Source: Accumulibacter sp. | Lineage (GTDB): Bacteria > Pseudomonadota > Gammaproteobacteria > Burkholderiales > Rhodocyclaceae | Direction: 5' to 3' | Length of the DNA stretch: 64,000 nt | Assembly: GCA_024235715.1 (NCBI GenBank) | Contig: JACKLW010000006.1 | Coordinates: 186,001-250,000 of the forward strand | Shown: positions 44,061 to 52,875 of the stretch, piece by piece | How the letters are laid out: the number at the start of each line of letters is the position of its first letter | Numbering within the stretch: the first letter of the stretch is position 1 | Notes under the pieces: model-generated | What the model was told of the DNA's origin: nothing | Seen by the model: the letters and a program-made list of their open reading frames with translations, nothing else | Database searches by the model: none | Program-made: the position numbers and the translations under genes

Positions 44061-45233
44061 GTGAGCTATCTTGAACGGCACGCGTGCAGCATGTTCGGCA
44101 ACTGGCTGTTGCTCGTGGTCTGCCTGTTTGGCGGATCGGCGCTTGCGCAGATGTCGACGCCAGCGCCGGACCCGATCACCTTCGGCTATGCCGTCGAACG
44201 TGGCGACCTGGGCACGGTGACCCGCTGGCTCGACGACGGCCTGGACCCCGAATACGAAGCGGCGCATGTCGGCACGGGTCTGATGGTTGCCGCCTGGTAT
44301 GGCAACATCGAGATGATGGCCCTGTTCGTCGAACGCGGTGCCGATCTGCGGCGCAGCAACCGCAACGGCGAGCAAGCGCTGCAACTGGCCGCCTGGAACG
44401 GTCATCGCGAAGCAGTGCGCTGGCTGCTGGCGCACGGCGCGCCGCTCGAACGCCAGGGCAACAAATGGGGCGCTCTGCATTACGCGGTCTTCAACGGTCA
44501 CCAGGAACTGGTCGAGGAACTGATCGCGCTAGGCGCCAACGTCAATGCCCGTTCCCCGAACCTGTCGACGCCGCTGATCCTCGCCGCCCGAGAAGGCCAC
44601 GACGAGCTGGCGCGACGCCTGCTCGAAGCGGGTGCTGACGTGACGTCGCGGAATGACTGGGGCGACAATGCGCTGACCATGGCCATGCGCTACGACAATC
44701 TGCGCCTGGCGAAGATGATTTCGTCGCCGGAGGAGTTCGAGATTGCCGTCAAGGCGCCGAAAGAAAGCTTTGGGGAAGCCGTTCGCTCGGCGGCTGTGCC
44801 GCGCGAGATCGACGAGATCCTGAAGGCGATCCGCGCTGCCGAAGCCGAAGGCCGGCCGAGCGTCGACCTGCACAGGAAGCTCCTGGCGACCAGCCAGGCC
44901 CTGCAGCGAGCAAGTACGCGACCTGCGGCGCAGCATCCGATGCCGCGCCCCTACATGCCCCCGTCAATGGTCATTACGGCCCGGCGCGGCCGGCCGGGTG
45001 CCGAGCGTGCGCAGCTGATGGTTGCGGGTAAGCCGGCTGCACAGGGCGTCGCGGCGACGGCCGGGCCGGCAGGCAAGGCGGCCGGATCGGTCGGACCTTC
45101 GCGAGCACAAAGCGCGGCGGCAGCGGCGCTGGTTTCGGATCTGTTGCGCCAGATTCGTCTTGCCGAGGCGCAGGGGCAACCCGCCGACGAACTCAGGCAG
45201 AAGCTGTATCAGGCGGTCGAGGCGATGCAATAG
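44061..45233 (+). CDS. Exported ankyrin-repeat protein
   Basis: This 390-residue protein has a signal sequence (WLLLVVCLFGGSALAQ) and five or six ankyrin repeats (about residues 45-215). Examples are TGLMVAAWYGNIEMMALFVERGAD, EQALQLAAWNGHREAVRWLLAHGA, GALHYAVFNGHQELVEELIALGA and TPLILAAREGHDELARRLLEAGA. A low-complexity alanine/proline/arginine region follows, then two similar helical motifs, RAAEAEGRPSVDLHRKLLA and RLAEAQGQPADELRQKLYQ. The start is GTG 44061, because GGAGGAG lies five bases before it. An ATG at 44091 also precedes the signal helix. Function unknown; it probably acts as a periplasmic protein-binding scaffold. Confidence 0.85.
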   Translation: MSYLERHACSMFGNWLLLVVCLFGGSALAQMSTPAPDPITFGYAVERGDLGTVTRWLDDGLDPEYEAAHVGTGLMVAAWYGNIEMMALFVERGADLRRSNRNGEQALQLAAWNGHREAVRWLLAHGAPLERQGNKWGALHYAVFNGHQELVEELIALGANVNARSPNLSTPLILAAREGHDELARRLLEAGADVTSRNDWGDNALTMAMRYDNLRLAKMISSPEEFEIAVKAPKESFGEAVRSAAVPREIDEILKAIRAAEAEGRPSVDLHRKLLATSQALQRASTRPAAQHPMPRPYMPPSMVITARRGRPGAERAQLMVAGKPAAQGVAATAGPAGKAAGSVGPSRAQSAAAAALVSDLLRQIRLAEAQGQPADELRQKLYQAVEAMQ

Positions 45234-45246
45234 CTGGCCGGCCTGC

Positions 45247-46515
45247 TCAGGAACGCCGGTCGGTGTCGGCGAGAAAGCGCGCCAGAAGCTGATTGAGAAA
45301 GCGCCGGCCGCGATCGCTTGGGGCGATGCGTTGCGCATTTCGTTCCAGCAGGCCGTCGCGTTCGGCCTGTCGCAGTTCGCTCTCGATGCTGATCAGTGGC
45401 CGCGACGTCCGGGCTTCGAACAATGACGCATCGAAGCCCTCTATCAGGCGCATGGCGTTGAGCATGAACTCGAACGGCAGGTCGGTGGCGGCGACGGCGA
45501 ACGCCTGTTGCAGCGGGGTCCCCGTCGCGACCCTGGCCAGATACTGTTCGGGCCGCTTCCAGCGCATTTGCCGCAGCACCTGGTCGTGCAGGGTCAATTT
45601 GCTGTGGGCGCCCGCGCCGATTCCCAGGTAGTCGCCGAAATGCCAGTAGTTGAGGTTGTGCCGGCACTCCTGCCCGGTACGGGCGAAGGCCGAGGTTTCG
45701 TAATGATGGTAGCCGGCAGCGGCCAGCCTGGCCTCGATGGCGTCCTGCATGTCGGCGCAGATGTCGGCTTCGGGCAGGATGGGCGGCCGCGCCGCGAACG
45801 CGGTGTTCGCCTCGATCGTCAGTTGATAGCACGACAGGTGCGGTGGCGCGAAGGAGAGTGCGGTCTCGATGTCGTCGATCGCCTCGGCGAGTGTCTGCCC
45901 GGGCAGGCCGTAGATCAGGTCGAGATTGAAATTCTCGAAGTGCCGGGCTGCGATTTCCACCGCCGTCCTGGATTCGCGGTCGTCGTGGGCGCGGCCGAGC
46001 GCCACGAGGTGGCGTGGATTGAAGCTCTGGATGCCGATCGACAAGCGGTTGACGCCAGCGGCACGAAAGGCGGCGAACTTGCCGGCTTCAACGCTTGCCG
46101 GGTTGGCCTCAAGGGTGATTTCGGCACTGGGCAGCAAGGGCAGGCGACTGCGCAAGGCAGCCAGCAGCGTATCGACGCCCGCGCCGGAGAGCAGACTGGG
46201 TGTGCCGCCGCCCAGGAAGACGCTGTCCACCCGGCGTCCCCAGATCATCGGCAGCGCGGATTCGAGATCGGCGATCAGCGCCGCCAGGTAGTCATCTTCG
46301 GGGATCGCCGGTGGCGATCGATCGGCGTTCGGTGCTGCCGGCACGGGGTGCGAGTTGAAGTCGCAATAGGGGCACTTCTGCACGCACCAGGGGATATGGA
46401 CGTAGAGCGCCAGCGGCGGCGGGCTGCGGAAGTGGACCTCCTGGCGGGCTGCCGCTGCTGCACTGCGGTGCGGGATCAGCGGGATGATGACCTGGCGCCT
46501 CGTCGGCTCGGGCAT
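45247..46515 (-). CDS. hemW: HemW-type radical SAM protein
   Basis: This 422-residue radical SAM protein is related to coproporphyrinogen III dehydrogenase. The cluster motif is CVQKCPYCDFNSH, preceded by ALYVHIPW. SVFLGGGTPSLLSGAG, RLSIGIQSFN, NLDLIYGLPGQT and the C-terminal HemW domain (YLGIGAGAHSKL, FEFMLNAMRLIEGF) follow. HemW is now regarded as a heme chaperone rather than the oxidase. The first ~35 residues before the core are longer than usual. The start ATG shares one base with the rdgB stop (TGATG). Confidence 0.94.
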   Translation of the reverse strand: MPEPTRRQVIIPLIPHRSAAAAARQEVHFRSPPPLALYVHIPWCVQKCPYCDFNSHPVPAAPNADRSPPAIPEDDYLAALIADLESALPMIWGRRVDSVFLGGGTPSLLSGAGVDTLLAALRSRLPLLPSAEITLEANPASVEAGKFAAFRAAGVNRLSIGIQSFNPRHLVALGRAHDDRESRTAVEIAARHFENFNLDLIYGLPGQTLAEAIDDIETALSFAPPHLSCYQLTIEANTAFAARPPILPEADICADMQDAIEARLAAAGYHHYETSAFARTGQECRHNLNYWHFGDYLGIGAGAHSKLTLHDQVLRQMRWKRPEQYLARVATGTPLQQAFAVAATDLPFEFMLNAMRLIEGFDASLFEARTSRPLISIESELRQAERDGLLERNAQRIAPSDRGRRFLNQLLARFLADTDRRS

Positions 46516-47102
46516 CAGCGATGTGCCAGCAGCTGCTCGACGAGGCGGGCAAGCGCCTGGCCGCGGTGCGAGCGGCGGTTCTTTTCGGCAGCGTCGAGTT
46601 CTGCGGCGCTCTGCTCGAGTTCGCGAACCCAGAACAGCGGATCGTAGCCAAAGCCGCTGTCGCCGCGCGCTGCCGGCAGGATCTCGCCGTGCCATTCGCC
46701 CTCGGCGATGATCGGCTGCGGGTCGTGCGCGTGGCGCACGAAAACGATGACCGACACGTAGTGAGCGGCGCGCTGCCGGTTCTCGCCAAGCTCGGCGAGC
46801 AGCTTTTCGTTGTTGCGTGCGTCGGATCGCGGCTCGCCCGCGTAGCGTGCGGATTGCACACCCGGCGCGCCGCCGAAGGCGTCCACGCACAAGCCCGAGT
46901 CGTCGGCCAGTGCGGGCAGGCCGGTCAACTGCGCTGCGTGGCGTGCTTTCGCCAGGGCATTCTCGACGAAGGTGCAGTGCGGCTCATCCACTTCCGGAAC
47001 GTCGAGTTGACCCTGAGGGACGAGTTCCCAGCCGAGTGGCGCAAGGATGGCGTCCAGTTCCTTCAGTTTCTTGGTGTTGTTGGAAGCGAGGACGAGTCTC
47101 AT
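46515..47102 (-). CDS. rdgB: dITP/XTP pyrophosphatase (Ham1/RdgB)
   Basis: RdgB hydrolyses dITP, dXTP and ITP so that deaminated purines do not enter nucleic acids. The 195 residues contain [17 protein letters not shown], the catalytic [24 protein letters not shown], and GFGYDPLFW. The motif SHRGQAL is near the end. It overlaps rph by four bases and hemW by one, forming rph-rdgB-hemW. Confidence 0.97.
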   Translation of the reverse strand: MRLVLASNNTKKLKELDAILAPLGWELVPQGQLDVPEVDEPHCTFVENALAKARHAAQLTGLPALADDSGLCVDAFGGAPGVQSARYAGEPRSDARNNEKLLAELGENRQRAAHYVSVIVFVRHAHDPQPIIAEGEWHGEILPAARGDSGFGYDPLFWVRELEQSAAELDAAEKNRRSHRGQALARLVEQLLAHR

Positions 47103-47815
47103 TGGGCGAGCGAGGCTTTCTGGTGGGCAATCAGGCGGTCGATGCCGGCACCGGCAAGGTCGAGCATGTCGTTCATCTGCGCCCGCGTAAAGGGCTCACC
47201 TTCGGCGGTTCCCTGCACCTCGACGATGCCCCCGCTGCCGGTCATCACCACATTCATGTCGGTGTCACAGCCGGAGTCCTCGGCGTAGTCAAGGTCGAGC
47301 ACCGGCTGGCCCCGGTAGACGCCGACCGACACTGCGGCGACATGATCGCGAAGCGGATTGCTGGCCACCTTGCCTTTGCCCAACAGTTGCTCGCAGGCGT
47401 CGTTGAGCGCCAGCCAGGCGCCGGTGATTGCCGCACAGCGCGTACCCCCGTCGGCCTGCAGGACGTCGCAGTCGAGCGTGATCTGGCGCTCGCCAAGTGC
47501 TTTCAGGTCGGTGACCGCGCGCAGCGCGCGCCCGATCAGGCGCTGGATCTCCTGCGTGCGCCCCGACTGCTTGCCCTTGGCGGCTTCACGGCCGCTGCGC
47601 GTGTGCGTCGAGCGCGGCAGCATGCCGTATTCGGCCGTCACCCAGCCCTGACCGCCGCCGCGCAGAAAAGCGGGGACCGACTCTTCTATGCTGGCTGTGC
47701 ACAGAACGCGCGTGTCGCCCATTTCGATCAGTACCGAGCCTTCGGCATGGCGGGTGAATCGGCGTGCAATGCGCACGTTGCGCAACTGCGATGGTTGACG
47801 GTGGCTGGGGCGCAT
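47099..47815 (-). CDS. rph: Ribonuclease PH
   Basis: RNase PH is a phosphorolytic 3'-5' exoribonuclease that trims tRNA precursors. The 238 residues contain [68 protein letters not shown] and the stretch [17 protein letters not shown]. It lies eight bases after the PP2C gene on the same strand, so all five minus-strand genes from the kinase to hemW may share transcripts. Confidence 0.98.
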   Translation of the reverse strand: MRPSHRQPSQLRNVRIARRFTRHAEGSVLIEMGDTRVLCTASIEESVPAFLRGGGQGWVTAEYGMLPRSTHTRSGREAAKGKQSGRTQEIQRLIGRALRAVTDLKALGERQITLDCDVLQADGGTRCAAITGAWLALNDACEQLLGKGKVASNPLRDHVAAVSVGVYRGQPVLDLDYAEDSGCDTDMNVVMTGSGGIVEVQGTAEGEPFTRAQMNDMLDLAGAGIDRLIAHQKASLAQ

Positions 47816-47823
47816 GCAGATTC

Positions 47824-48741
47824 CTATCTGGCGTACTTCTGGATGGTCGAGCGGATTTCCTCGATGGCGAGTTCGATCTCTTCCTCGGTGAGTTCGGTCT
47901 TCTGGCGCGGGTTGCGCCCGAATTCGTCCAGTCGGGTAGTGACCGTGTCGCGAGGCATTGACTTGGTCGTCACCAGGCTGCTGCCGGTGCTGTCGTCGAC
48001 GTAGGTGTCCTGCCAGCGTACGGCGATCATCGACAGGTTGTCGGCATGCGGGCCGCCGCGATCCTCTGCCTGGTCAAGCAACACGGGCACGGTGCGCATC
48101 AGGTTGCCGGTCTTCAGGGCGGTCGCCAGCATGTCGCCCGGCAATTCGCTCCAGGCGCCGTCGGTACACAGCAGCAGCACGTCTTCGGCGTCGAGAGTCG
48201 TCTTGCGCGAGAACTCGATTTCCGGGGTTTGCTGGCCGCCAAGGCAGCCGTAGATCTTGTTGCGGTCGGGGTGAGTGCTGGCCTCGTCTACGCTGATCAC
48301 CCCCTGTTCGAGCAGGAGCCGGACGCGTGAGTGGTCCTTCGTTTGCGCGAGGACCCTTCCCTTGCGCAGCAGGTACAGCCGCGAATCACCCGAGTGTGCC
48401 CAGTAGGCAACGTTGTTCTGAACGATGCAGGCGACGCAGGTGGTGCGTGGCGAGTCCTGAAGATCGTGCTTGCCGGCAAAGTCGAGAATTGCGCGGTGTG
48501 CATTGAGCATACCGGTCTGCAGGAACAGGAAAGGGTCCCGAATCGTGGTCTTGACGAGGCGCTGAAACGCCTCGGTCAGCGTCTGCACGGCAATTTGGGC
48601 GGCGACTTCGCCGTAGTAGTGCCCCCCCATGCCGTCGGCGACGACCATCAGCAGGCTGTCGCGCGAATAGCAGTGCGCCAGCCTGTCTTCGTTATTGGCC
48701 CGCTTGCCGGTGCGGCTTTCCTGGTAGATGGTGAATTTCAT
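47824..48741 (-). CDS. PP2C-type serine/threonine phosphatase
   Basis: This 305-residue metal-dependent phosphatase shows the conserved acidic residues in [18 protein letters not shown] (36-45), [22 protein letters not shown] and [13 protein letters not shown]-terminal extension of about 60 residues, rich in Thr/Arg and then Glu ([18 protein letters not shown]), has no family match. ATG 48741 overlaps the kinase stop by four bases, so kinase and phosphatase are coupled and probably act on the same targets. Confidence 0.93.
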   Translation of the reverse strand: MKFTIYQESRTGKRANNEDRLAHCYSRDSLLMVVADGMGGHYYGEVAAQIAVQTLTEAFQRLVKTTIRDPFLFLQTGMLNAHRAILDFAGKHDLQDSPRTTCVACIVQNNVAYWAHSGDSRLYLLRKGRVLAQTKDHSRVRLLLEQGVISVDEASTHPDRNKIYGCLGGQQTPEIEFSRKTTLDAEDVLLLCTDGAWSELPGDMLATALKTGNLMRTVPVLLDQAEDRGGPHADNLSMIAVRWQDTYVDDSTGSSLVTTKSMPRDTVTTRLDEFGRNPRQKTELTEEEIELAIEEIRSTIQKYAR

Positions 48742-49706
48742 GGGTTTATGGATTTCTTGAGTTTGCCGACCACCTGGTCGAGCCAGGTTTCCTTCGGCAG
48801 CGGCGACGGGGCAATGACCGCTTCGGTAAGCGCCTTCTGCAGGGCAAAGACGCTCTGCGGCCGGTAGCGGTGGTTGAGGCACAGGCACCAATCGATGGTC
48901 TCGAGCAACTGGTCCGAGTACTGGCCTTCCCAGCGCACCATCGCCGGTACCAGGCGGTCCTTTTCGAGGCGGCTGTCGGCGGCTTGCGGCGTGCTTCCGG
49001 AGATGCACGCATACATTGATGCGCCGACGCTGTAGATGTCGCTCCACGGGCCGAGCAGTTCGCGCTGGTGGTAATGCTCCGGCGAGGCGAAGCCCGGCGT
49101 GTACATCGGTTTGAGCATCGGTGTGTCGCAAGCAAGCGTCTGACGGGCCGCGCCAAAATCGATCAGCACCGGCACATGGTTGTTGCGCATGTAGATGTTC
49201 GATGGCTTGAGGTCGAGATGGAGCAAGCGGTGCGAGTGTACCTCGCGCAGGCCATTGAGCATCTTGGTGAAGACGTTGCGGATGAAGTTTTCGGTGACCC
49301 CGGCCCTGTTCTTCTGGATCAGTTCCTGCAGCGTGCGCCCATGCTCGTATTCCATGACCATATACACCGTGTCGTTGGCACGAAAGAAGTTCAGCACGCG
49401 AATCACGTTCGGATGAGAAAGGCCGGCGAGTGACCGGCCTTCTTCGAAGAAACACTTCATCCCATAGCGAAAAGCCGGCAGATGATCCTCGGCAATGACT
49501 GGCGCCGTCCTTCCTTCGCCCCGCAAGGCCAGCGTGTTCGGCAGATATTCCTTGATGGCGACGCGGTTGCCCTGGCTGTCGGTGGCGACATAGACAATCG
49601 AAAACCCACCCAGTGAGAGCTGTCGCTCGATGCAGTACTCGTCGAGTTGGAACGTGGCAGGAAGGGGGTGGTTCGCTTGTTGCACCATCGGTGTCAAAGC
49701 TATCAT
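48738..49706 (-). CDS. Hanks-type serine/threonine protein kinase
   Basis: This soluble protein of about 322 residues is essentially one kinase domain with no membrane segment or sensor domain. The glycine loop is LSLGGFSIVY and the ATP lysine is K52 (AIKEYLP). The catalytic loop is HLDLKPSN (163-170, HLD instead of HRD) and the metal motif is DFGAA (183-187). SPEHYH and SDIYSVGASMY follow. The HLD change keeps the catalytic Asp, so activity is expected. Starts at ATG 49706 and 49688 are both possible. It is divergent from yicC with an 84-base spacer holding both promoters. Confidence 0.92.
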   Translation of the reverse strand: MIALTPMVQQANHPLPATFQLDEYCIERQLSLGGFSIVYVATDSQGNRVAIKEYLPNTLALRGEGRTAPVIAEDHLPAFRYGMKCFFEEGRSLAGLSHPNVIRVLNFFRANDTVYMVMEYEHGRTLQELIQKNRAGVTENFIRNVFTKMLNGLREVHSHRLLHLDLKPSNIYMRNNHVPVLIDFGAARQTLACDTPMLKPMYTPGFASPEHYHQRELLGPWSDIYSVGASMYACISGSTPQAADSRLEKDRLVPAMVRWEGQYSDQLLETIDWCLCLNHRYRPQSVFALQKALTEAVIAPSPLPKETWLDQVVGKLKKSINP

Positions 49707-49790
49707 TCAGAGTGTCGGCCATTGTCCGGTCTTTCGGGGTGGGCTGTAAAGCCGGCTGCGAACCATTACCGTCCACACGTCAGGATTTCC

Positions 49791-50657
49791 ATGATCAACA
49801 GCATGACCGGCTATGCCGCAGTGACGCGCACCGTCAAAGGCGGCGCCCTGCATATGGAGTTGAAAAGCGTCAATTCGCGCTATCTCGACTATCAGTTTCG
49901 AATCTGTGATGAACTCCGCATCGTCGAACCCGCGCTGCGCGAACTGATCGGTGCGCGGCTTGTCCGCGGCAAGCTGGAGTGTCGGCTCGGCTTTGTAGCC
50001 GCGGCGGCTACCGGGCCGCAAGCGAATTTGAATGCCGATTTGCTTGGACGCCTGACGCTGTTCGACGCCGAGATCCGAAGGGTATTGCCGCTTGCGGCGC
50101 CACTGGCAGTCAGCGACGTGTTGCGTTGGCCGGGCATCTTTGGCGACGACGGTCTCGATATCGAGACCCTGATGCCTGCGTGTCTGGCGCTGGCCAGCGA
50201 CGCGCTCGACGAGTTCGCCGCGTGTCGGGCGCGGGAGGGTGCAAAACTGGCCGCTGTAATCGTCGAGAGGGTCGATTGCATGCGGGCCCTGCTGCGCGAC
50301 GTCGAGCCGCGAGTCCCGGCTGCACTGGCAGCGTTCAACGACAGATTGCGGCAGCGCCTGCTCGATGCGGCGGCGACGGTCGATGATGAAAGGATCCGCC
50401 AGGAAGTCGCCGTCTTCGCCGCACGCATCGATGTCGCCGAGGAACTGTCGCGCTTGTCCACCCATCTCGACGAAGTCGAGCGGGTGCTGGCGACCGGCGG
50501 CGCGAGCGGCAAACGCCTGGACTTTCTGATGCAGGAACTCACGCGTGAAGCCAACACCTTTGGTTCCAAGTCGCTGGTCGCGGACCTGTCGCGACTGGCG
50601 GTCGAGTTCAAACTGCTCATCGAACAGATGCGCGAGCAGGTTCAGAATCTCGAATGA
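49791..50657 (+). CDS. yicC: YicC family endoribonuclease
   Basis: The 288 residues match YicC/YloC proteins, recently recognised as endoribonucleases. Matches include MINSMTGYAAVTRTV, LELKSVNSRYLD-like LHMELKSVNSRYLDYQFR, and LRELIGARLVRGKLECRL. The C-terminal DUF1732 region RLSTHLDEVERVL, GKRLDFLMQELTREANTFGSK and EFKLLIEQMREQVQNLE also matches. CAGGA precedes ATG 49791. It is commonly near gmk, which here follows 1.3 kb downstream with small exported proteins inserted between. Confidence 0.95.
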   Translation: MINSMTGYAAVTRTVKGGALHMELKSVNSRYLDYQFRICDELRIVEPALRELIGARLVRGKLECRLGFVAAAATGPQANLNADLLGRLTLFDAEIRRVLPLAAPLAVSDVLRWPGIFGDDGLDIETLMPACLALASDALDEFAACRAREGAKLAAVIVERVDCMRALLRDVEPRVPAALAAFNDRLRQRLLDAAATVDDERIRQEVAVFAARIDVAEELSRLSTHLDEVERVLATGGASGKRLDFLMQELTREANTFGSKSLVADLSRLAVEFKLLIEQMREQVQNLE

Positions 50658-50796
50658 CGGACCACCGGGCTCCGTTCGTCAGTGTGACGAAACATCGCCT
50701 CGACCAGGTTCCCAGGCACTGGCGCAGGGCAAGATTCACTTCAAACACTCCCTGAGCTGTGGTAGCGTGGGAACTCCTGCAATGGAGGAGAAGACG

Positions 50797-51189
50797 ATGG
50801 CTACTGGATTGAGTTGCATTACGTTGAGAAAGGCTGTTGCTGCTGCGTGCGTGGCATTGCTGGTGGTTTGCGGCAAGGCTGGCGCGGTCGAGGGGACGCT
50901 GGTAAATGGCACCCACTGGACGAAGTCGTCGCCGGAGGTCAAGAAGGCGTATCTGATCGGTCTGGCCAACGCCATTCAGGTCGACGTGGCTTATCAGGCA
51001 GACAACCCACAGGCGAGCATGAGTGACTTTTCGCCGAAAGTGACCAAGGGGATGCAGGGTCAGACCCTGGACACGGCGCTCGCAACCATCGACAAATGGT
51101 ATGCGGCGCATCCCGATCAGCTGCAACGCCCGGTGGTCGAGACGATCTGGTTCGAGATGGTCGTCCCGGGACTCGACAACAGCAAATAA
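50797..51189 (+). CDS. Hypothetical exported protein, 130 residues
   Basis: A signal peptide (RKAVAAACVALLVVCGKAGA) is followed by about 100 mostly helical residues (THWTKSSPEVKKAYLIGLANAIQVDVAYQ, then LDTALATIDKWYAAHPDQLQRPVVETIWFEMV). There are no cysteines in the mature part. I do not recognise the family. ATG 50797 is chosen because GGAGGAG lies six bases upstream; ATG 50782 overlaps that site. A possible promoter is TTCAAA (50740-50745), 17 bases, TAGCGT (50763-50768). It is 12 bases before the lipoprotein gene. Confidence 0.75.
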   Translation: MATGLSCITLRKAVAAACVALLVVCGKAGAVEGTLVNGTHWTKSSPEVKKAYLIGLANAIQVDVAYQADNPQASMSDFSPKVTKGMQGQTLDTALATIDKWYAAHPDQLQRPVVETIWFEMVVPGLDNSK

Positions 51190-51201
51190 CGGAGGCGAGA
51201 A

Positions 51202-51435
51202 ATGAACAGAACTGGATTGGCCCTGGCGGTTGCGGCACTGACCGTTCTCGGTTGTACGAACATGACCCCGCGCGAGCAGGGTACGGTCAGTGGTGCGGCG
51301 ATCGGCGCCGCTGCCGGCGCCGGCATAGCTGCCATTTCTGGCGGTAACGGCTGGACCGGCGCGGCCATTGGTGGCGTTCTTGGCGGAACCGTGGGCAATA
51401 TCAAGGGCAAGAACCAGCAGCAGCGAGGCTACTGA
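51202..51435 (+). CDS. Glycine-zipper outer-membrane lipoprotein
   Basis: This 77-residue protein has a lipoprotein signal (LALAVAALTVLGC, lipobox cysteine at 18). A glycine-zipper segment follows (GAAIGAAAGAGIAAISGG, GAAIGGVLGGTVGNIKG), of the YMGG/Gly-zipper type that inserts in the outer membrane. The tail is short and polar (KNQQQRGY). GGAGG is ten bases before the ATG. Probable structural or stress lipoprotein. The terminator at 51481 follows. Confidence 0.85.
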   Translation: MNRTGLALAVAALTVLGCTNMTPREQGTVSGAAIGAAAGAGIAAISGGNGWTGAAIGGVLGGTVGNIKGKNQQQRGY

Positions 51436-51480
51436 GTTCCCATCCCGCTTTCCGTTCAGGGGAAGTCGATTGTTAGTCGA

Positions 51481-51508
51481 AGAGCCGCGTCAGCGGCTCT
51501 TTCTATTT
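51481..51508 (+). terminator. Intrinsic terminator between convergent genes
   Basis: AGAGCCGC (51481-51488) and GCGGCTCT (51493-51500) form a perfect 8-base stem with a GTCA loop, followed by TTCTATTT. It ends the plus-strand exported-protein operon. It also lies directly after the stop of the minus-strand gene (51503-51505), so it may act on both strands, more weakly on the minus. Confidence 0.85.
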
Positions 51509-51862
51509 GGTGATCTCCTCGTTGCGTCCTGAAAACTTGTCGCTCAGGCGAAATGCCGCATCGCTGAAGTCGCCACGCGGGTTTTCGTTGCAATAGCGCG
51601 TGATGTGCTTCTCGACGGTTCCGCTGGACATCGTCGACACTTGCTGGCGCCGGCTGACGTAATTGTGGCCGGTGAGGACGCCGCGCACCCAGGCGATGTT
51701 GAGTGCACGGTCGTCAGCGTCACCACTGGAGGCCTTCCAGGCGCTACACGACATGTCGTCGAGTCCGAGAATCTTGACCGGAATCCCGGCGGCGCCAGCA
51801 GTGCCGGCGGCCGTCGCCGTCAGAATCAGGACAGTGCTTTGCATCAACTTCCATCGGGACAT
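51503..51862 (-). CDS. Hypothetical exported protein, 119 residues
   Basis: A signal peptide (STVLILTATAAGTAGAAG) precedes a small helical domain with two cysteines that could pair (MSCSAW and RYCNENP). The arrangement, with Trp-Val-Arg-Gly in the middle (NIAWVRGVLTGHNYV), recalls HdeA/Rap1a-like periplasmic proteins, but I cannot claim membership. ATG 51862 has GAGGAGC about ten bases upstream. It is read toward the terminator at 51481 and away from gmk. Confidence 0.7.
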   Translation of the reverse strand: MSRWKLMQSTVLILTATAAGTAGAAGIPVKILGLDDMSCSAWKASSGDADDRALNIAWVRGVLTGHNYVSRRQQVSTMSSGTVEKHITRYCNENPRGDFSDAAFRLSDKFSGRNEEITK

Positions 51863-52000
51863 CGAGCCTTGCTCCTCGCTAGTGAAGATCTGAAGGGCCC
51901 GATTCTCCCCCGTACGGCGCGGGTAGTCCATGCCAACCTGATCAAGGCGCTCGCGCGCCAGGTGTACAATTGTTCCTTAGCTTTCGGTTGGCCCATACCA

Positions 52001-52609
52001 ATGATCGGAAACCTCTACATCGTCACCGCCCCGTCTGGCGCCGGCAAGACGACGCTGGTGCGGCATTTGCTCGAGAACGATCCGGCGATCCGGCTGTCAA
52101 TTTCTCACACCACGCGGGCGCCGCGTGCTGGTGAGCGGGATGGTTTCGCGTACCACTTCGTCGGTGTCCAGGACTTCCTCGAAAAGGTCCGTGGTAACGA
52201 ATTCCTTGAGTGGGCGCAGGTGCATGGCAACTACTACGGTACATCGACCAGCGACATCGACGCTGCGCTGCAGGCCGGCCAGGACGTGCTCCTGGAGATC
52301 GACTGGCAGGGTGCACAGCAGGTGCGCCGGGCATTTCCCGAGGCAATCGGTGTCTTCATCCTGCCACCGTCGATGGCCGAACTCGAGCGCCGTCTTTGCG
52401 CGCGCGCGACCGACAGTGCCGAGACGATTGCTCGCCGCGTCGCCGCCGCGCGCGAAGAGATGCGGCATGTCGACGAATTCGACTATGTTATTATCAACGA
52501 TGATCTGCAGCACGCGCTGTACGACCTCTTGGCGGTGGTTCGGGCCTCGCGGCTCCGTTACCCTGCGCAGCGCCAGCGCCATTCCAGTCTGTTCTCAACA
52601 ATGCTTTGA
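52001..52609 (+). CDS. gmk: Guanylate kinase
   Basis: This enzyme phosphorylates GMP to GDP with ATP. The 202 residues show the P-loop [13 protein letters not shown], the GMP-binding [36 protein letters not shown] and [20 protein letters not shown]-like [15 protein letters not shown] is also present. It is 19 bases before rpoZ, in the standard gmk-rpoZ-spoT order. TGTACAAT at about 51962-51969 may be part of its promoter. Confidence 0.98.
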   Translation: MIGNLYIVTAPSGAGKTTLVRHLLENDPAIRLSISHTTRAPRAGERDGFAYHFVGVQDFLEKVRGNEFLEWAQVHGNYYGTSTSDIDAALQAGQDVLLEIDWQGAQQVRRAFPEAIGVFILPPSMAELERRLCARATDSAETIARRVAAAREEMRHVDEFDYVIINDDLQHALYDLLAVVRASRLRYPAQRQRHSSLFSTML

Positions 52610-52628
52610 TTCTCATGGGGAGATTCGC

Positions 52629-52835
52629 ATGGCACGAGTGACCGTAGACGACTGTCTGCACCGTATTCCAAACCGTTTTCAGATGACCCTGGCGGCGACC
52701 TACCGCGCGCGGCAGCTTACTGCCGGCGCATCACCGTTGGTCGATGCCGGCCGCGACAAGCCGACGGTAATCGCCCTGCGCGAACTGGCCGCTGGCGAGG
52801 TCGGCCTGGAAGTTCTCAACCGCGGTCAAGCCTGA
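52629..52835 (+). CDS. rpoZ: RNA polymerase omega subunit
   Basis: This 68-residue protein matches omega: [30 protein letters not shown], then [17 protein letters not shown]. Omega helps assemble beta' and, in proteobacteria, forms part of a ppGpp site. That fits its place next to spoT, 40 bases downstream. GGGGAGA precedes the ATG. Confidence 0.97.
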   Translation: MARVTVDDCLHRIPNRFQMTLAATYRARQLTAGASPLVDAGRDKPTVIALRELAAGEVGLEVLNRGQA

Positions 52836-52875
52836 CTCTTGCAAGCTGCTTTTCCAGTGCGCAATCGTCAATTCA

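Noticed and set aside
48742-49776. N-terminal extension of the PP2C protein to 650 residues
   Set aside because: The extension reads out of frame through the kinase gene. The real PP2C start (48741) is followed at once by its conserved N-terminus.
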